A DNA stretch of 64,000 bases from Cymbomonas tetramitiformis (taxonomy: Eukaryota; Chlorophyta; Pyramimonadophyceae; Pyramimonadales; Pyramimonadaceae): contig LGRX02031586.1 of NCBI GenBank assembly GCA_001247695.2, forward strand, positions 1 through 64,000. Direction: 5' to 3'. A model generated the notes under the pieces. The model was not told the DNA's origin. It made no database searches and saw only the letters and a program-made list of their open reading frames with translations. Within the stretch, counting starts at the first letter, position 1, and the number at the start of each line of letters is the position of its first letter. The position numbers were made by a program, and so were the translations under genes. Positions 35,950 to 45,051 of this stretch are shown in pieces.

Positions 35950-38736
35950 TTATAATACTATTGGGTGTATCTTTCTTGATACTAAATGGTCCCACAGCTC
36001 AACACGTTTCCTTGATATCTTTTCTTCTTCAGATTCTTCATCTTCAATGAATTGGTACTTTCCATTGAACAATCCATACTCCTTAAAAAGTTCGGGTGAC
36101 CGAAATTCTAACAATTGTCGGTGTTCTTCTAAGAACTCAGGTTCCACCGTGTACACATATCCTAACTTCTCTTTGTTCCTCTTCCTCTTCCCGATTGTAA
36201 ACCCGTCTCCGAACAATGCATGGTGCATCTTATTTAGCATTGCATTGCATTGCAACTCCGTTGTCAAGTCAAAATCTTTTCCGGTCTTGCTAAAGATTTG
36301 TTTGTACTTCTTGTTGAACTCTTCGCTTTCCTCCGGTGTCAATGCTCTTTGTGAATCGATGGCACCCTTGTCCTCGATTCCAACTAGTTCTTGAAGTTCT
36401 TTGAGTAACAATATTCTCATATTGGTACATGTTACTATGTTCACCACGAAATCATCGGCACTTTGTACTCTTTCATACATATACTCTTTATCATGTAGCC
36501 AAAAGTGCTTCGAAGCCGCAAAGTGTTTCTTTAATTCATAGTCCTTTGTGTAGTACTTTCTATATGTGTTCAAATGCTCCTTTGGTACTTGCAATATCTC
36601 ATGAATTCTCGACCACTTTTCACAACCTTCAGGGTCAAAGTCCTTAGCAAGGTCGTCCTCAACGTCCTCCCATTTTGTTCTTTTATTCTTCACATAAGGA
36701 AACTCGAACACAAAGCCTTGTTCTTGCATGATTTGGATGAAGTGAGCAAACTTGTTTGTGCTATAACATTGCTGCTCGTAAATGTACTCGACTAGAAAGT
36801 CAAAGTACTCTTCATTCAATACTTTTGGTACTAATGGATTGTCGAAAAGGTCGTATCCAAACTGATTGGTATCTTTGTAAGCCTGTCTCACTTGTTCAAG
36901 AGTAAAAGGGTTGCACTTATACCTTTTATCATAGAAGAAGATGTACACCTCCGTGATGTTTCTTTCACGTTGAATTTGTTGACTCATACCAAGAGGGTCG
37001 ATTGTATGTTCTTTGTAATAACCAAATACGGGTCTCATTTTGTCATTGTTGCTATCTATACCATACATAACTTTTGGGCTGAATATGATTCTTGGAGTTG
37101 TGTTAAAATCGGGTAACTTGTCGGTCTCTTCGGTTATTACTACTACATCGGGATGATGCACTATCAAATACTTGTGCAACTTTTTGGCGATTTCTTTAGA
37201 GTCACATGCAACTATGTACCCGTTTGGTTGTGATTTGATTAATTCCCTAAATTGATGCTCACTTTGAATTTCTTTTATCTTCACTCCATCATAATGGTTT
37301 TGTTTATTACGTATGTATGTGTATGGTTTGTTCACTAAATTCATATATTTCATGCATCGGTCACTTATATCGCCGTCAACCGCTATGTAGTTCTTACAAT
37401 CATTCAATACTTGTTTCAATCTGACCCACACATCGACCCGCCTAGCGTTCAATGTCTCACTACCAATAACGTACTTCAATAGTGAATTGAACTCATCGAT
37501 AAATATGGTGTACCCACTCAGGTCTAATCTTCTCAATTTTACAAGGCTATCAACTTGTATCACGATATTTTCTCCCCTTTGTATGTCCTCTTCATTCTTG
37601 TAAAATTTGCATTCAACTCCGCTCTCATTAAAGGTTTGGTGTATTGTTTCTCCCAAAGTCACTCTCGAAACTATGACTATAAAATTAAGGTTGTTGTGAG
37701 CAATATGGTCCCTTACACTTGTAGTTTTGGACGTTCCGGGTTTGGATTTCATTATGCACGATTTACCAACCTCATAGATGTCTTCACCTCTAGTTTTTTG
37801 AAGGTACTTCCGATTCCAAATCACATGTGGCTTGATGGTATTCTTGGGTGTCGGTTTCATTTTGTGATAATTAATGATGTTCTCATTCCTAGATAAGAGC
37901 CACCCGATGGCATCAAAGTCGCCATTGGGTTTACATGAATTCCAAGTTTGATTGTTGGTATCTTGGTGATAGTTAGGTTTAGTTTTGCAAAATGCATCCC
38001 ACTTGTCATATTGGTTCAATCCTTTCATGGCGGTGGTGAATTTGAAAAAATCTCCGAAATTATCGATGATATTGTTAGGCAACATGTCCAATATACTATC
38101 AATGTTCTTAATGCTTAAGTTGTAATGCACGTCTCCTTCATATTCAAATTCCTTTTTAGGTTTAACTTCATACTTTCCGGTCTTTTCATTTTTTTGTGAG
38201 CTGGATGTGTAAATGTGTTCAAACAAGAATTGCTTTAAGTTTTCGGGTATCGGCTTGATGGATGTGTCGTGGTATACGGTGTAATCCTTATGAATGATGT
38301 TCTTTTTGATATTATATATGTGTGAATGAGGTGCCACAATGTATGTTCCATTGCTCAACACATCAATCCCTATCGAGCTATTCTTCTTGTCGGCGAAGTC
38401 ATCGTCATACAAAAAATACAAATGATAACCTCCACTACATGTTTTGACGGTGTATGTATCAAACTTCCTAAGAGCTTGTCCGAACTTTTTCACCCAAGGA
38501 TGTGTTTTCAAATCCCACTTGTGTGAGTCCAAATCAACCACAATGATGTTGTTCACTTTGCCTCCAAAGAGACCAACGTTGTAGGATTTACAAGATTCAA
38601 TTCCAATAAATTGAACATTCTTATCGTTGTAAAAGTTGGACGTCATTGGTTCTTTCGAGTTTTTCCATAACTTGTGCTTAACCATGTTTTTGAGAACGAG
38701 AGTGTCATCATAAGAAGGATTGCATTGCATAGCCAT
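35950..38736 (-). CDS. PrimPol-helicase, origin-binding-protein-like
   Basis: 928 aa. The N-terminal primase-polymerase domain shows VDLDSHKW (D68, D70) and CSGGYHLYFLY (H105), matching bifunctional PrimPol signatures. A P-loop SKPGTSKTTSV lies at 331-341 and a DE box IFIDEFNSLL at 411-420, as in herpes origin-binding-type helicases. Plays the same proposed role as the 952-aa protein of element 1 but is only distantly similar and lies on the opposite strand in a mirrored gene order. Start MAMQCNPSYDD chosen after a TATATA-containing leader. Intact. Confidence 0.82.
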   Translation of the reverse strand: MAMQCNPSYDDTLVLKNMVKHKLWKNSKEPMTSNFYNDKNVQFIGIESCKSYNVGLFGGKVNNIIVVDLDSHKWDLKTHPWVKKFGQALRKFDTYTVKTCSGGYHLYFLYDDDFADKKNSSIGIDVLSNGTYIVAPHSHIYNIKKNIIHKDYTVYHDTSIKPIPENLKQFLFEHIYTSSSQKNEKTGKYEVKPKKEFEYEGDVHYNLSIKNIDSILDMLPNNIIDNFGDFFKFTTAMKGLNQYDKWDAFCKTKPNYHQDTNNQTWNSCKPNGDFDAIGWLLSRNENIINYHKMKPTPKNTIKPHVIWNRKYLQKTRGEDIYEVGKSCIMKSKPGTSKTTSVRDHIAHNNLNFIVIVSRVTLGETIHQTFNESGVECKFYKNEEDIQRGENIVIQVDSLVKLRRLDLSGYTIFIDEFNSLLKYVIGSETLNARRVDVWVRLKQVLNDCKNYIAVDGDISDRCMKYMNLVNKPYTYIRNKQNHYDGVKIKEIQSEHQFRELIKSQPNGYIVACDSKEIAKKLHKYLIVHHPDVVVITEETDKLPDFNTTPRIIFSPKVMYGIDSNNDKMRPVFGYYKEHTIDPLGMSQQIQRERNITEVYIFFYDKRYKCNPFTLEQVRQAYKDTNQFGYDLFDNPLVPKVLNEEYFDFLVEYIYEQQCYSTNKFAHFIQIMQEQGFVFEFPYVKNKRTKWEDVEDDLAKDFDPEGCEKWSRIHEILQVPKEHLNTYRKYYTKDYELKKHFAASKHFWLHDKEYMYERVQSADDFVVNIVTCTNMRILLLKELQELVGIEDKGAIDSQRALTPEESEEFNKKYKQIFSKTGKDFDLTTELQCNAMLNKMHHALFGDGFTIGKRKRNKEKLGYVYTVEPEFLEEHRQLLEFRSPELFKEYGLFNGKYQFIEDEESEEEKISRKRVELWDHLVSRKIHPIVL

Positions 38737-38806
38737 GGTTTCTTATATACATGTACAACTCTTTTCTTTAAGTAGTTTATAGACTTGGACGAAATGAAAA
38801 AAAAAT

Positions 38807-38992
38807 CTATGCACCTGAGATTTTTTCTGAATCCCTCCTCAGCCTATACTTTTCTCGTCTCTTGGCGTTTAACTCATCTTTATGAAGGGCGTAAAACGTC
38901 CTCGAACACTTCCTTGTAACCTCTCTTGTCCGTTCAACATGTGTCTCTCTATACCGTTTTTGAGCAATCTTCAAGGCTTCGCTACGGGCCAT
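38807..38992 (-). CDS. Small basic protein, 61 aa
   Basis: Start MARSEALKIAQKRYRETHVE; the upstream in-frame codons are leader. Shares the YRETHVExT core and position next to the primase-helicase with the 64-aa protein of element 1 (18642-18836). Function unknown. Confidence 0.65.
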   Translation of the reverse strand: MARSEALKIAQKRYRETHVERTREVTRKCSRTFYALHKDELNAKRREKYRLRRDSEKISGA

Positions 38993-39942
38993 ATTGATAT
39001 ATACATGCATTATAAGCTTTAAGTTGTTTATTCATGTTCTAAAGTAAGGATATAATACTCTAATATTAATCCCCAGTTTGGAACAAAGGCTCCGAGGTCA
39101 AAAATCGCAAAAAAAATGGTCAAAATATCGAAAATCGCAAAAAGTTGAGCCCGACGTTTTTGGCCCCAAAATGACCGATATAGTGTTCCTAAGTGAGATT
39201 ATATTACTATAGTATTAAACCCTAATTTGGAACATCATCAAACCTTAAAAGGTAGAAAATCGCAAAAAAATGTAGAAAATCGCAAAAGCTCGCCCGACGT
39301 TTTTTCACTTTTTTGCCCCAAAATGACCGATATAGTGTTCTAAAGTGAGATTATATTACTATAGTATTAAACCCTGCTTTGGAACAGTTCCTAGCATCAC
39401 CCGCGAAAAATACTGCCAAAAATTGGGCGAAAACAGAGCCTTAAAACGTCAAAAACTGCAGTCTGCAGATAGCGAAATTTCTCTACCTTTTTTCCAGAGT
39501 CTGAAAAAATCCCAAAACACAAAATCGCAAAAAAGCACGCACGATTTTTTTCATTGTCTGGAATCGTATCACAGACGATTTTTTTTATGTATCCTTATTA
39601 TCGATTGACCAATTACCGGCAACCTAAACAAACAACTGACCATCAATTGACAATCAACTGACCATCAACTGACCATCTTCCAATTGAAGTTCTGATTTTT
39701 ATAATTTTGGATTTTATGTCGAGTATCGCCAGACGATGGTCAGTTCATTGTCAGTTGATGGTCAGATGATGGACAGTTCGCCGGAAGGAGGTATGTGACG
39801 CACGTGAGGATAACGATACGGTACCGTAGTACCGACAATTGTTTTAACCGTTTATTTCGAAACGGTCAAACTTATTTCCGAAAACCTTCACCGTTTGAGC
39901 AGCAGCAGACTTTCAGCAGCACTTTATTCCAAGGTAATAATA
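38993..39942. other. Intergenic region with palindromes and repeats
   Basis: No gene recognised. Contains TTCCAAA-type palindromes at about 39033-39084, 39186-39236 and 39337-39386, a two-copy direct repeat of about 150 bp with CCCCAAAATGACCGATATAG (about 39130 and 39282), and inverted clusters of CAACTGACCATC (39640-39680) and GATGGTCAGTT (39733-39770). The last about 100 bp presumably hold the promoter of the coiled-coil gene. Confidence 0.7.
39640..39785. repeat. Inverted clusters of AACTGACCATC / GATGGTCAGTT
   Basis: Three copies of (C)AACTGACCATC-like sequence on the left arm and three GATGGTCAG(TT)-like copies on the right arm, around an AT-rich spacer. Could be an operator array or a long hairpin upstream of the coiled-coil gene. 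Confidence 0.7.
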
Positions 39943-40896
39943 ATGGCTTCCGCAGGCGTCCAAACTAAAAACGGCATTTGGCACCCCGTCGTAACCTACC
40001 AGAGTCCGGGTGGGGCTCACCGTAACGGGGGTTTAGCCTTTGACCACACATGCGGCTTCTGGTACTTTAATGGCAAGGGGATCTTGTGCAAGTGTCGCAG
40101 GAAGGCTTCTACCCAGCATCCTGTATGCACTGAAGATCAGTTTAATAGAATCAAACACTTGCTTGATCCAGCACAGGCTGATAGCTTGTTCGGTAAAATA
40201 GTAGGCGTCAACGATCCGCCTTTGTGGAAACTCCGCTGTGAACCTATTAGCATGTTGATAAAGAACGCTGTGGTAGCCGACCGTGCTGCAAAGATTGAGC
40301 AGGCTTGTGACAGTGACGATGAGTGCGTGGAGGTGATGCGTGAGTCGGAACGATACACAGTCGAGGTCGTAAATTCGTCCGCTGCCGAGTTCAAAAAGTT
40401 CAAGGATAACCAGCAAGTGTCAACCGCTCTCGTGGACTCAGCAATAGTCGCCAGTCGTACCCCATATGCGGGTCCAGCGTACGAAAAATACATACCGAAG
40501 TCAGCCAGGAACACGCCCGTTAAAGAGTCGCCCTTAAAGGATCTCGATGCGAGTCTGCAGGCTGTGTCGAAAAAGCTTGGCAAGCTCCAAGTTGAGCCCT
40601 GCTTCCAAGCAGAGTCGTCGGATGAGCAGAGTGAACGCGTCCGAGAGCTGGAGTCGCAGCTCAAAGCTGCAATTGAAAAGCTCGATCTGACCTCAACTGA
40701 CCTCAAAGCTGCGAATGCGAAACTCGAGGGTCGGCTCAACAACGCCAAGGAACAGGACGAGGAAATAGCGAAACTTAAGCGTCGCATCACCGGATTGGAG
40801 GAAGAGTCCGAGGAGGAGTCTCAGGATGCGTCTGAGGATGCGTCTGAGGAGGAGTTTGAGGAGGAGTCTGAGGAGGAAGAAAACGCCTTTGAATAA
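39943..40896 (+). CDS. 317-aa coiled-coil protein, first ORF of the element 2 split unit
   Basis: Start MASAGVQTKNG. N-terminal 60 residues contain Trp/Gly-rich sequence with Cys/His (FDHTCGFWYFNGKGILCKC), possibly zinc-binding. The middle is mixed helical. Residues about 225-285 form a coiled coil (VRELESQLKAAIEKLDL), and the tail is extremely acidic (EEESEEESQDASEDASEEE). GC content and codon use are higher than in neighbouring viral genes. Matches the layout of the 458-aa protein of element 1. A donor-like AAGGTATAC follows the stop. Function unknown. Confidence 0.65.
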   Translation: MASAGVQTKNGIWHPVVTYQSPGGAHRNGGLAFDHTCGFWYFNGKGILCKCRRKASTQHPVCTEDQFNRIKHLLDPAQADSLFGKIVGVNDPPLWKLRCEPISMLIKNAVVADRAAKIEQACDSDDECVEVMRESERYTVEVVNSSAAEFKKFKDNQQVSTALVDSAIVASRTPYAGPAYEKYIPKSARNTPVKESPLKDLDASLQAVSKKLGKLQVEPCFQAESSDEQSERVRELESQLKAAIEKLDLTSTDLKAANAKLEGRLNNAKEQDEEIAKLKRRITGLEEESEEESQDASEDASEEEFEEESEEEENAFE

Positions 40897-40988
40897 GGTA
40901 TACACTGACCCGAATGTTTCGCATGTGTGTGTTTTGCAGGTACTCCAGTACCTCTTCAACTCTTAAACTTTCTCTTCTCGTTTCAGGT
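40897..40988 (+). promoter_or_regulatory. Splice-like sites between the two ORFs of the split unit
   Basis: AAGGTATAC donor-like site just after the TAA, then TGTGTTTTGCAG (ends 40939) and CTTCTCGTTTCAG (ends 40986), the second 2 bases before the next ATG. The same double-acceptor layout is found at 16790-16871 in element 1. Confidence 0.5.
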
Positions 40989-41330
40989 ATGGGGAAAAAA
41001 CGTGCTGAACAACGTACCCGCGAGGTCACCCCGCTGAGCGATGCGGAGTTACTCCGCGTTGCAGAGGGCCGCATCACCCGTAGTAGCACGGCGAAGGAGG
41101 GTCATCTTAAAGCCAAGTGTGCAAACGTTTTGCTCGGTGTGCCTTCTCACACAACTGCTTCACAGTATGTCAATTTACAGCACTTTGTGAATAAAACCGG
41201 CAACTACCGGAGTGTCGGATGTTACAACGACTCGGTTGAGTTGTACACTCAGGCCCGCGACTGTGCGAATGCCACCAAGAACGCACGAGCCGTCCCGAGC
41301 TCTGCAGTCACAGTTACAAGGCAGCCGTAA
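40989..41330 (+). CDS. 113-aa basic protein, second ORF of the element 2 split unit
   Basis: MGKKRAEQRTREVTPLSDAE start, 2 bases after an acceptor-like CAG. Basic N-terminus, then a mixed region with several Cys. No known domain. Positional counterpart of the 95-aa ORF at 16783 in element 1, with which it shares little sequence beyond a basic Thr/Arg-rich N-terminus. Confidence 0.5.
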   Translation: MGKKRAEQRTREVTPLSDAELLRVAEGRITRSSTAKEGHLKAKCANVLLGVPSHTTASQYVNLQHFVNKTGNYRSVGCYNDSVELYTQARDCANATKNARAVPSSAVTVTRQP

Positions 41331-41717
41331 ACTCAGCAGCAAGTCTCAATCCGTACAGTGACCCCTATATGGGATGAGCCCAGGAGGCTATAAGTTTTGT
41401 ATCAACGTTTCTCGCTTTTAACTATGTTTTATATCTGTCAGTGAAACTGTTTGTTAGCCCTGCAGTGAACATATGAGCACCCGAGCATACTTGTAGTGAA
41501 CATCCGAACCGAGCACCCGAGCATACTTGTAGTGAACACCCGAACCGAGCACCCGAGCATATTATCAGCAATACCAATACAGCTGTGATAACAAGCAAGT
41601 GATAACAACAAGCATACAGTGATATAATGCTTGTTATATAAGCATGTGATATAAGCAAGTGATAACCACAAGCATTCAGTCATAATACAGCAGTGATAAC
41701 AAACACTTAACATATCA
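41331..41717. repeat. Tandem and degenerate repeats between convergent genes
   Basis: A 37-bp unit ending in GCACCCGAGCATACTTGTAG is repeated about three times (41466-41562). It is followed by degenerate copies of CAAGTGATAACAACAAGCAT-like sequence to about 41710. No gene supported. Lies between the 3' ends of the split unit and the methyltransferase gene. Confidence 0.7.
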
Positions 41718-42425
41718 TTATAGCAACATCTGCTCAGCTTCAACATAATATTCATTACTTCTTTCAACACCAATAAATCTGCGATTATCATTATGGCACA
41801 CTTTACCCACCGTACCGATACCCATGAATGGGTCTAACACTTTATCATTCTCATTGGAATAAGTTTTAACAATCCATTCCAATATATCGTAAGGCTTCGC
41901 CGTCGGGTGTTTGCTTTTGTGATTACCGTTCGCAATAGTTATCACAGACTTCGGAAATCGTTTACCATCAGATGTTGTATTAATTCTCGGACTGTTTCCG
42001 GTATATAATTCAGTGCGTCTACCCGGCACACGTGTGTACGGTTTACCGTCAGTCATTTGTGGATTGTAGGTCGGTAACTTATCATAGAATACATACAGCA
42101 TCTCATGACTGCGTAGTGGCATCTGATTGCAATGATAAAATCCAGAACTGACTGTTTTCTGCCACACGATATCATATCTGAACAACTTTTGATTGCTGGA
42201 AATTAACTTATGTCCAAACCGAGTCGTGCAGAAGAATACATATGCAGTGCGTGGCTTACCGACCCGTTTCAGCTGCGTCCATAACGTATCCAAATCAATT
42301 ATCTGCTTATCGAACTTGCATGCAGTTTGATTGTAAGGTAAATCTAAGATAGCTAAGTCAACAGAGTGTGCTTCGATGTTCGGTAAGATGTCAAAACAAT
42401 CTGCATTAAATATCTGCGTCGCCAT
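41718..42425 (-). CDS. DNA methyltransferase, N6-adenine/N4-cytosine type
   Basis: 235 aa, homologue of 13293-14027. Motif IV LDLPYNQ near residues 27-33, HPTAKPYDILEWIV, then DPFMGIGTVGKV. The natural C-terminus (FIGVERSNEYYVEAEQMLL) is retained here, unlike in element 1. Intact. Minus orientation because the whole left arm is flipped relative to element 1. Target sequence unknown. Confidence 0.9.
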   Translation of the reverse strand: MATQIFNADCFDILPNIEAHSVDLAILDLPYNQTACKFDKQIIDLDTLWTQLKRVGKPRTAYVFFCTTRFGHKLISSNQKLFRYDIVWQKTVSSGFYHCNQMPLRSHEMLYVFYDKLPTYNPQMTDGKPYTRVPGRRTELYTGNSPRINTTSDGKRFPKSVITIANGNHKSKHPTAKPYDILEWIVKTYSNENDKVLDPFMGIGTVGKVCHNDNRRFIGVERSNEYYVEAEQMLL

Positions 42426-42439
42426 TAAAGTACTCGAAG

Positions 42440-42485
42440 AAAATAAAGTTAATACTATAATAATATATCTTCACTTTGGCACAAG
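42440..42485. repeat. Partial TTCCAAA-type palindrome
   Basis: AAAGTTAATACTATAATAATATATCTTCACTTTGGCAC: central core and right arm recognisable, left arm degenerate. Between the two methyltransferase genes. Confidence 0.55.
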
Positions 42486-43100
42486 ACTAATAATTAATTC
42501 ACGAGGTATACTAAAAGCATTTTCAGCCTTACCCCTGCCTACTCCATGCTTTGCACACGAGCTTCGGCCATATTGAGCCGACTTCATATGCTTCCCATAC
42601 AATTCCATTGATTGACACGGTGTGCTGTGTTTGTAACACATCTTTAGGTTTAGTCCATGTCTATTAGTCCAAATGTTTGTCGCCTTTCTATACTCAAAAC
42701 CATATCGACAATAGCAACACGTGTGTATGTATTTGTTCATATGTTGCATCACCGGTCTATGTTTCATCAAGCCACCATCAGCGGGATTCTCGACGTACCA
42801 ATACGTAGGTTTGAAGTAGTCAATGATTTGCAATGTTCTCGCGACTATACTATCAGCCAAGGCTAGATTCCGTGGGCTACGTCTCTTTGCCTTACTATAC
42901 TCGGTGCATGGCGGAGATGCCCAGATTATCTCAAAGTGCTTTGGTGGATACACGGTATATTCCCAGGTCAAGATGTCGACTGCATGAGTCGGGCTGTAAC
43001 CCGGCAATATGTCAACCGATACGATTTCGCAATTTTCGTACAGTTCTTTAAGTACTTTGCTGACCGATGCCGTGCCGGAGAATAGCTCTAAGATATTCAT
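42471..43100 (-). CDS. C5-cytosine DNA methyltransferase-like protein
   Basis: 209 aa, shorter than typical C5 enzymes. Motif I LELFSGTASVSKVL at residues 4-17, motif IV ASPPCTEYS at 61-69 with the catalytic Cys65, and motif VI WYVENPADG at 101-109. A Cys/His-rich C-terminal segment (CCYCRYGF) may replace the target recognition domain. Absent from element 1. With its neighbour, element 2 could methylate both adenine (or N4-cytosine) and C5-cytosine. Activity not demonstrated. Confidence 0.82.
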   Translation of the reverse strand: MNILELFSGTASVSKVLKELYENCEIVSVDILPGYSPTHAVDILTWEYTVYPPKHFEIIWASPPCTEYSKAKRRSPRNLALADSIVARTLQIIDYFKPTYWYVENPADGGLMKHRPVMQHMNKYIHTCCYCRYGFEYRKATNIWTNRHGLNLKMCYKHSTPCQSMELYGKHMKSAQYGRSSCAKHGVGRGKAENAFSIPRELIISLVPK

Positions 43101-43153
43101 TGTTCTAAACTCAGATTATAATATAGTATATTTAATCCTCAGTTTGGAACAGT
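43101..43153. repeat. TTCCAAA-type palindrome, divergent intergenic
   Basis: TGTTCTAAACTCAGATTATAAT, core, TTAATCCTCAGTTTGGAACA. Begins at the methyltransferase start region and separates two divergent genes. Confidence 0.75.
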
Positions 43154-43203
43154 CTATAGACATACAACACTACTTAAAGATTTCAATTCTAACATAAGTA
43201 AGA

Positions 43204-43500
43204 ATGAATATCGAAACAAAAATGAATATTCTCAAGACACTTATTCTCGGTGAACTTACGGTCAATAAACAAGTCGAACTAGCTCATGATTATATTGTGA
43301 AGGAAATATATGCAGATGAAGGTTCGACACACGTAGACACCCAGGAGATTCTTGAAAAACTTATTGCATTGCCTTATAATTGTCCGCCAGATGACCCTTC
43401 CCATTATGATGACGAGTGTTGTTGTGTGACTGATGAAGTTGTCAATTACGTTGACAAACTGATGAAAATTTATAAAGTAAGGTCAAACGCTGAAAAATAG
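43204..43500 (+). CDS. 98-aa protein of unknown function
   Basis: Acidic protein, start MNIETKMNILKTLILGEL, with an HYDDECCCVTDEV Cys cluster near residue 70 and a helical C-terminus. Occupies the place held by the SET-domain gene in element 1. Family not recognised. Intact and ends 8 bases before the ATPase stop on the other strand. Confidence 0.6.
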   Translation: MNIETKMNILKTLILGELTVNKQVELAHDYIVKEIYADEGSTHVDTQEILEKLIALPYNCPPDDPSHYDDECCCVTDEVVNYVDKLMKIYKVRSNAEK

Positions 43501-43508
43501 TCTAAAGT

Positions 43509-44433
43509 TTATGATTGTAGAGTTTGAGCGGGAAGAATCCACTCGTTGAAATTCCTTCTGAACATACTTAAATGACTCGGTTTCCGATGCAGGTCAATAA
43601 ACAGGAAATCATGAGGCCCTTGTATAGCCTGATTGTATACCGAGTTGAATTCCTCGATTGGAATCTCCCCTCCGACCTCCTCCCCTATTTTATCAATCTC
43701 TTTTTTATTCTTATTTCGGAAGACTAACATATGTGTTAGGTTACCTCTTATTGATTTTAGCAAGCCTCCTGAGCTTGAGGTATAATTCTGAGTTGCAAAC
43801 AACAATGTCACTCCAAGGGCCCCGTCCTTAAGCTTTCCAAGATGTCTATGTTTGATAACCATGTTGCTGAGCTTACTCGATGGTCTCATCATGTCGGTGT
43901 CTTGTGTATCATCAAAGAAGGCGGCGATTACTGGCCGTTTGCCACCATACTTGTGTTGCGGAGGAAGAATATTACCATTCTCATCTCCAAATTCCAATAG
44001 CAATTCACCCGGAATCTCATACACACTGATGTTGTGGTTGTTTAACATCTTCATAAGCTTCTTATACCGTTCCATTTTCTCTTGATATTCATCGTACTCT
44101 TGAGCTTCGGTATCAAGGATGCCTTCAATCTGATTTGGAACATCGACAGTAGGCTCTAATACATCTGATTGAGCGAGTGGCAGGTCATTATAGTAATGCA
44201 TATTGTTGTGATAAGTTGGTGATACAAGAATAAGTCTGTCTAAAGCATTGTTCTGTTTCATCAATCGAAGTAGGTGTGTAAGACTACATGATTTTCCCGT
44301 GCCACGCTTTGCACACGCTAATATGACCCCGTGCATGCAATTGAATAAAATCATCGGGTGTGTCAATTGGAAACGCTGAACTCTTTGGCACTTGAATATC
44401 ATATGATTTATCTTTCAGTCTTTGAAACTGCAT
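43509..44433 (-). pseudogene. A32/FtsK-HerA-type packaging ATPase with 4-bp frameshift
   Basis: The first about 33 codons from 44433 match element 1 (MQFQRLKDKSYDIQVP). A 4-bp TGCA duplication near 44332-44339 shifts the frame just before Walker A. Downstream sequence (CAKRGTGKSC, AAFFDDTQDT, LLKSIRGNLTHM) is intact and open to the stop at 43509. A downstream start would give a 297-aa form with a replaced N-terminus but intact Walker motifs, so activity is not excluded. Could also be a sequencing error. Confidence 0.85.
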
Positions 44434-44441
44434 ATACTATA
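44433..44441 (-). promoter_or_regulatory. TATAGTATA start-proximal motif (ATPase, element 2)
   Basis: Minus-strand TATAGTATA ending in the original ATPase ATG, as at 23374-23382 in element 1. Confidence 0.5.
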
Positions 44442-44931
44442 ACGATAGAAATAGACTGTTGTACGCTTTGTCGTAATGAGGATGTAATTCTGCATCTTTC
44501 TTACGAGGTGGAGGTGAAAAGGAACAATCTTCGATTGTCCCCGGGTCCGATGCAACTCGGCTTTGCTTACGCCGTGTGGACTTCCTAACAATGACCTCTG
44601 GTTCTTCTTCTGATTCAGAACTATCAGATTCAACTATTACTACCTGCTTCTTGGGTTTCTTTTTAGGTGCCTTAGGTTTTTTAACAACGACGTGTTCAAC
44701 CTCAGGTTCAGGGTCCGATTCTGGCTGCGGTTCCGGTTTAATCGTAGTTGTAGCTTTCTTAATGGTTTCCTGAGCTGCCACAACTTTCTCATTTTCCTTA
44801 AGTTGTTCCGCCATTTTCAAATCAGATTTGACTTTTGCCTTCGCCCGACGTGTCTCTAAAGCTTTCTCTCTCATTTTGGCGAGACGTTCCAACGTTTCAC
44901 TATCGGTAATCTTCTGCCCTTTGACTGGCAT
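44437..44931 (-). CDS. Basic, low-complexity virion-core-like protein, 164 aa
   Basis: Homologue of 23378-23851 with the same N-terminus (MPVKGQKITDSETLERL), Lys-rich centre, SDSSESEEEPE patch and C-terminal AYNSLFLSL. About nine extra residues near position 133 (within ASDPGTIEDCSF) correspond exactly to a GGAACAATC-type hairpin at 44521-44540, so the repeat has been inserted in frame. Confidence 0.72.
   Translation of the reverse strand: MPVKGQKITDSETLERLAKMREKALETRRAKAKVKSDLKMAEQLKENEKVVAAQETIKKATTTIKPEPQPESDPEPEVEHVVVKKPKAPKKKPKKQVVIVESDSSESEEEPEVIVRKSTRRKQSRVASDPGTIEDCSFSPPPRKKDAELHPHYDKAYNSLFLSL
44521..44540. repeat. GGAACAATC hairpin inside a coding sequence
   Basis: GGAACAATC-TTC-GATTGTCC, one mismatch from a perfect stem. 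The element 1 gene lacks it at the same position. Confidence 0.75.
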
Positions 44932-44980
44932 TGGGTCACTATAAGATACCTTAAGAAAATAAATGTCTTGATGTGACTTA

Positions 44981-45032
44981 GTGTTCTAAAGTAAGGATAT
45001 GATATACTAATATTAATCCTCAGTTTGGAACT
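44981..45032. repeat. TTCCAAA-type palindrome, divergent intergenic
   Basis: GTGTTCTAAAGTAAGGATATG, core, TTAATCCTCAGTTTGGAAC. Corresponds in position to the TTGCCAA-type palindrome at 23924-23970 in element 1. Confidence 0.8.
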
Positions 45033-45051
45033 TTTATATGAGATATACTAT

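Noticed and set aside
35852..36394. Plus-strand frame opposite the PrimPol-helicase
   Set aside because: Antisense shadow; its first codons are the reversed fibre-gene end inside the terminal repeat.
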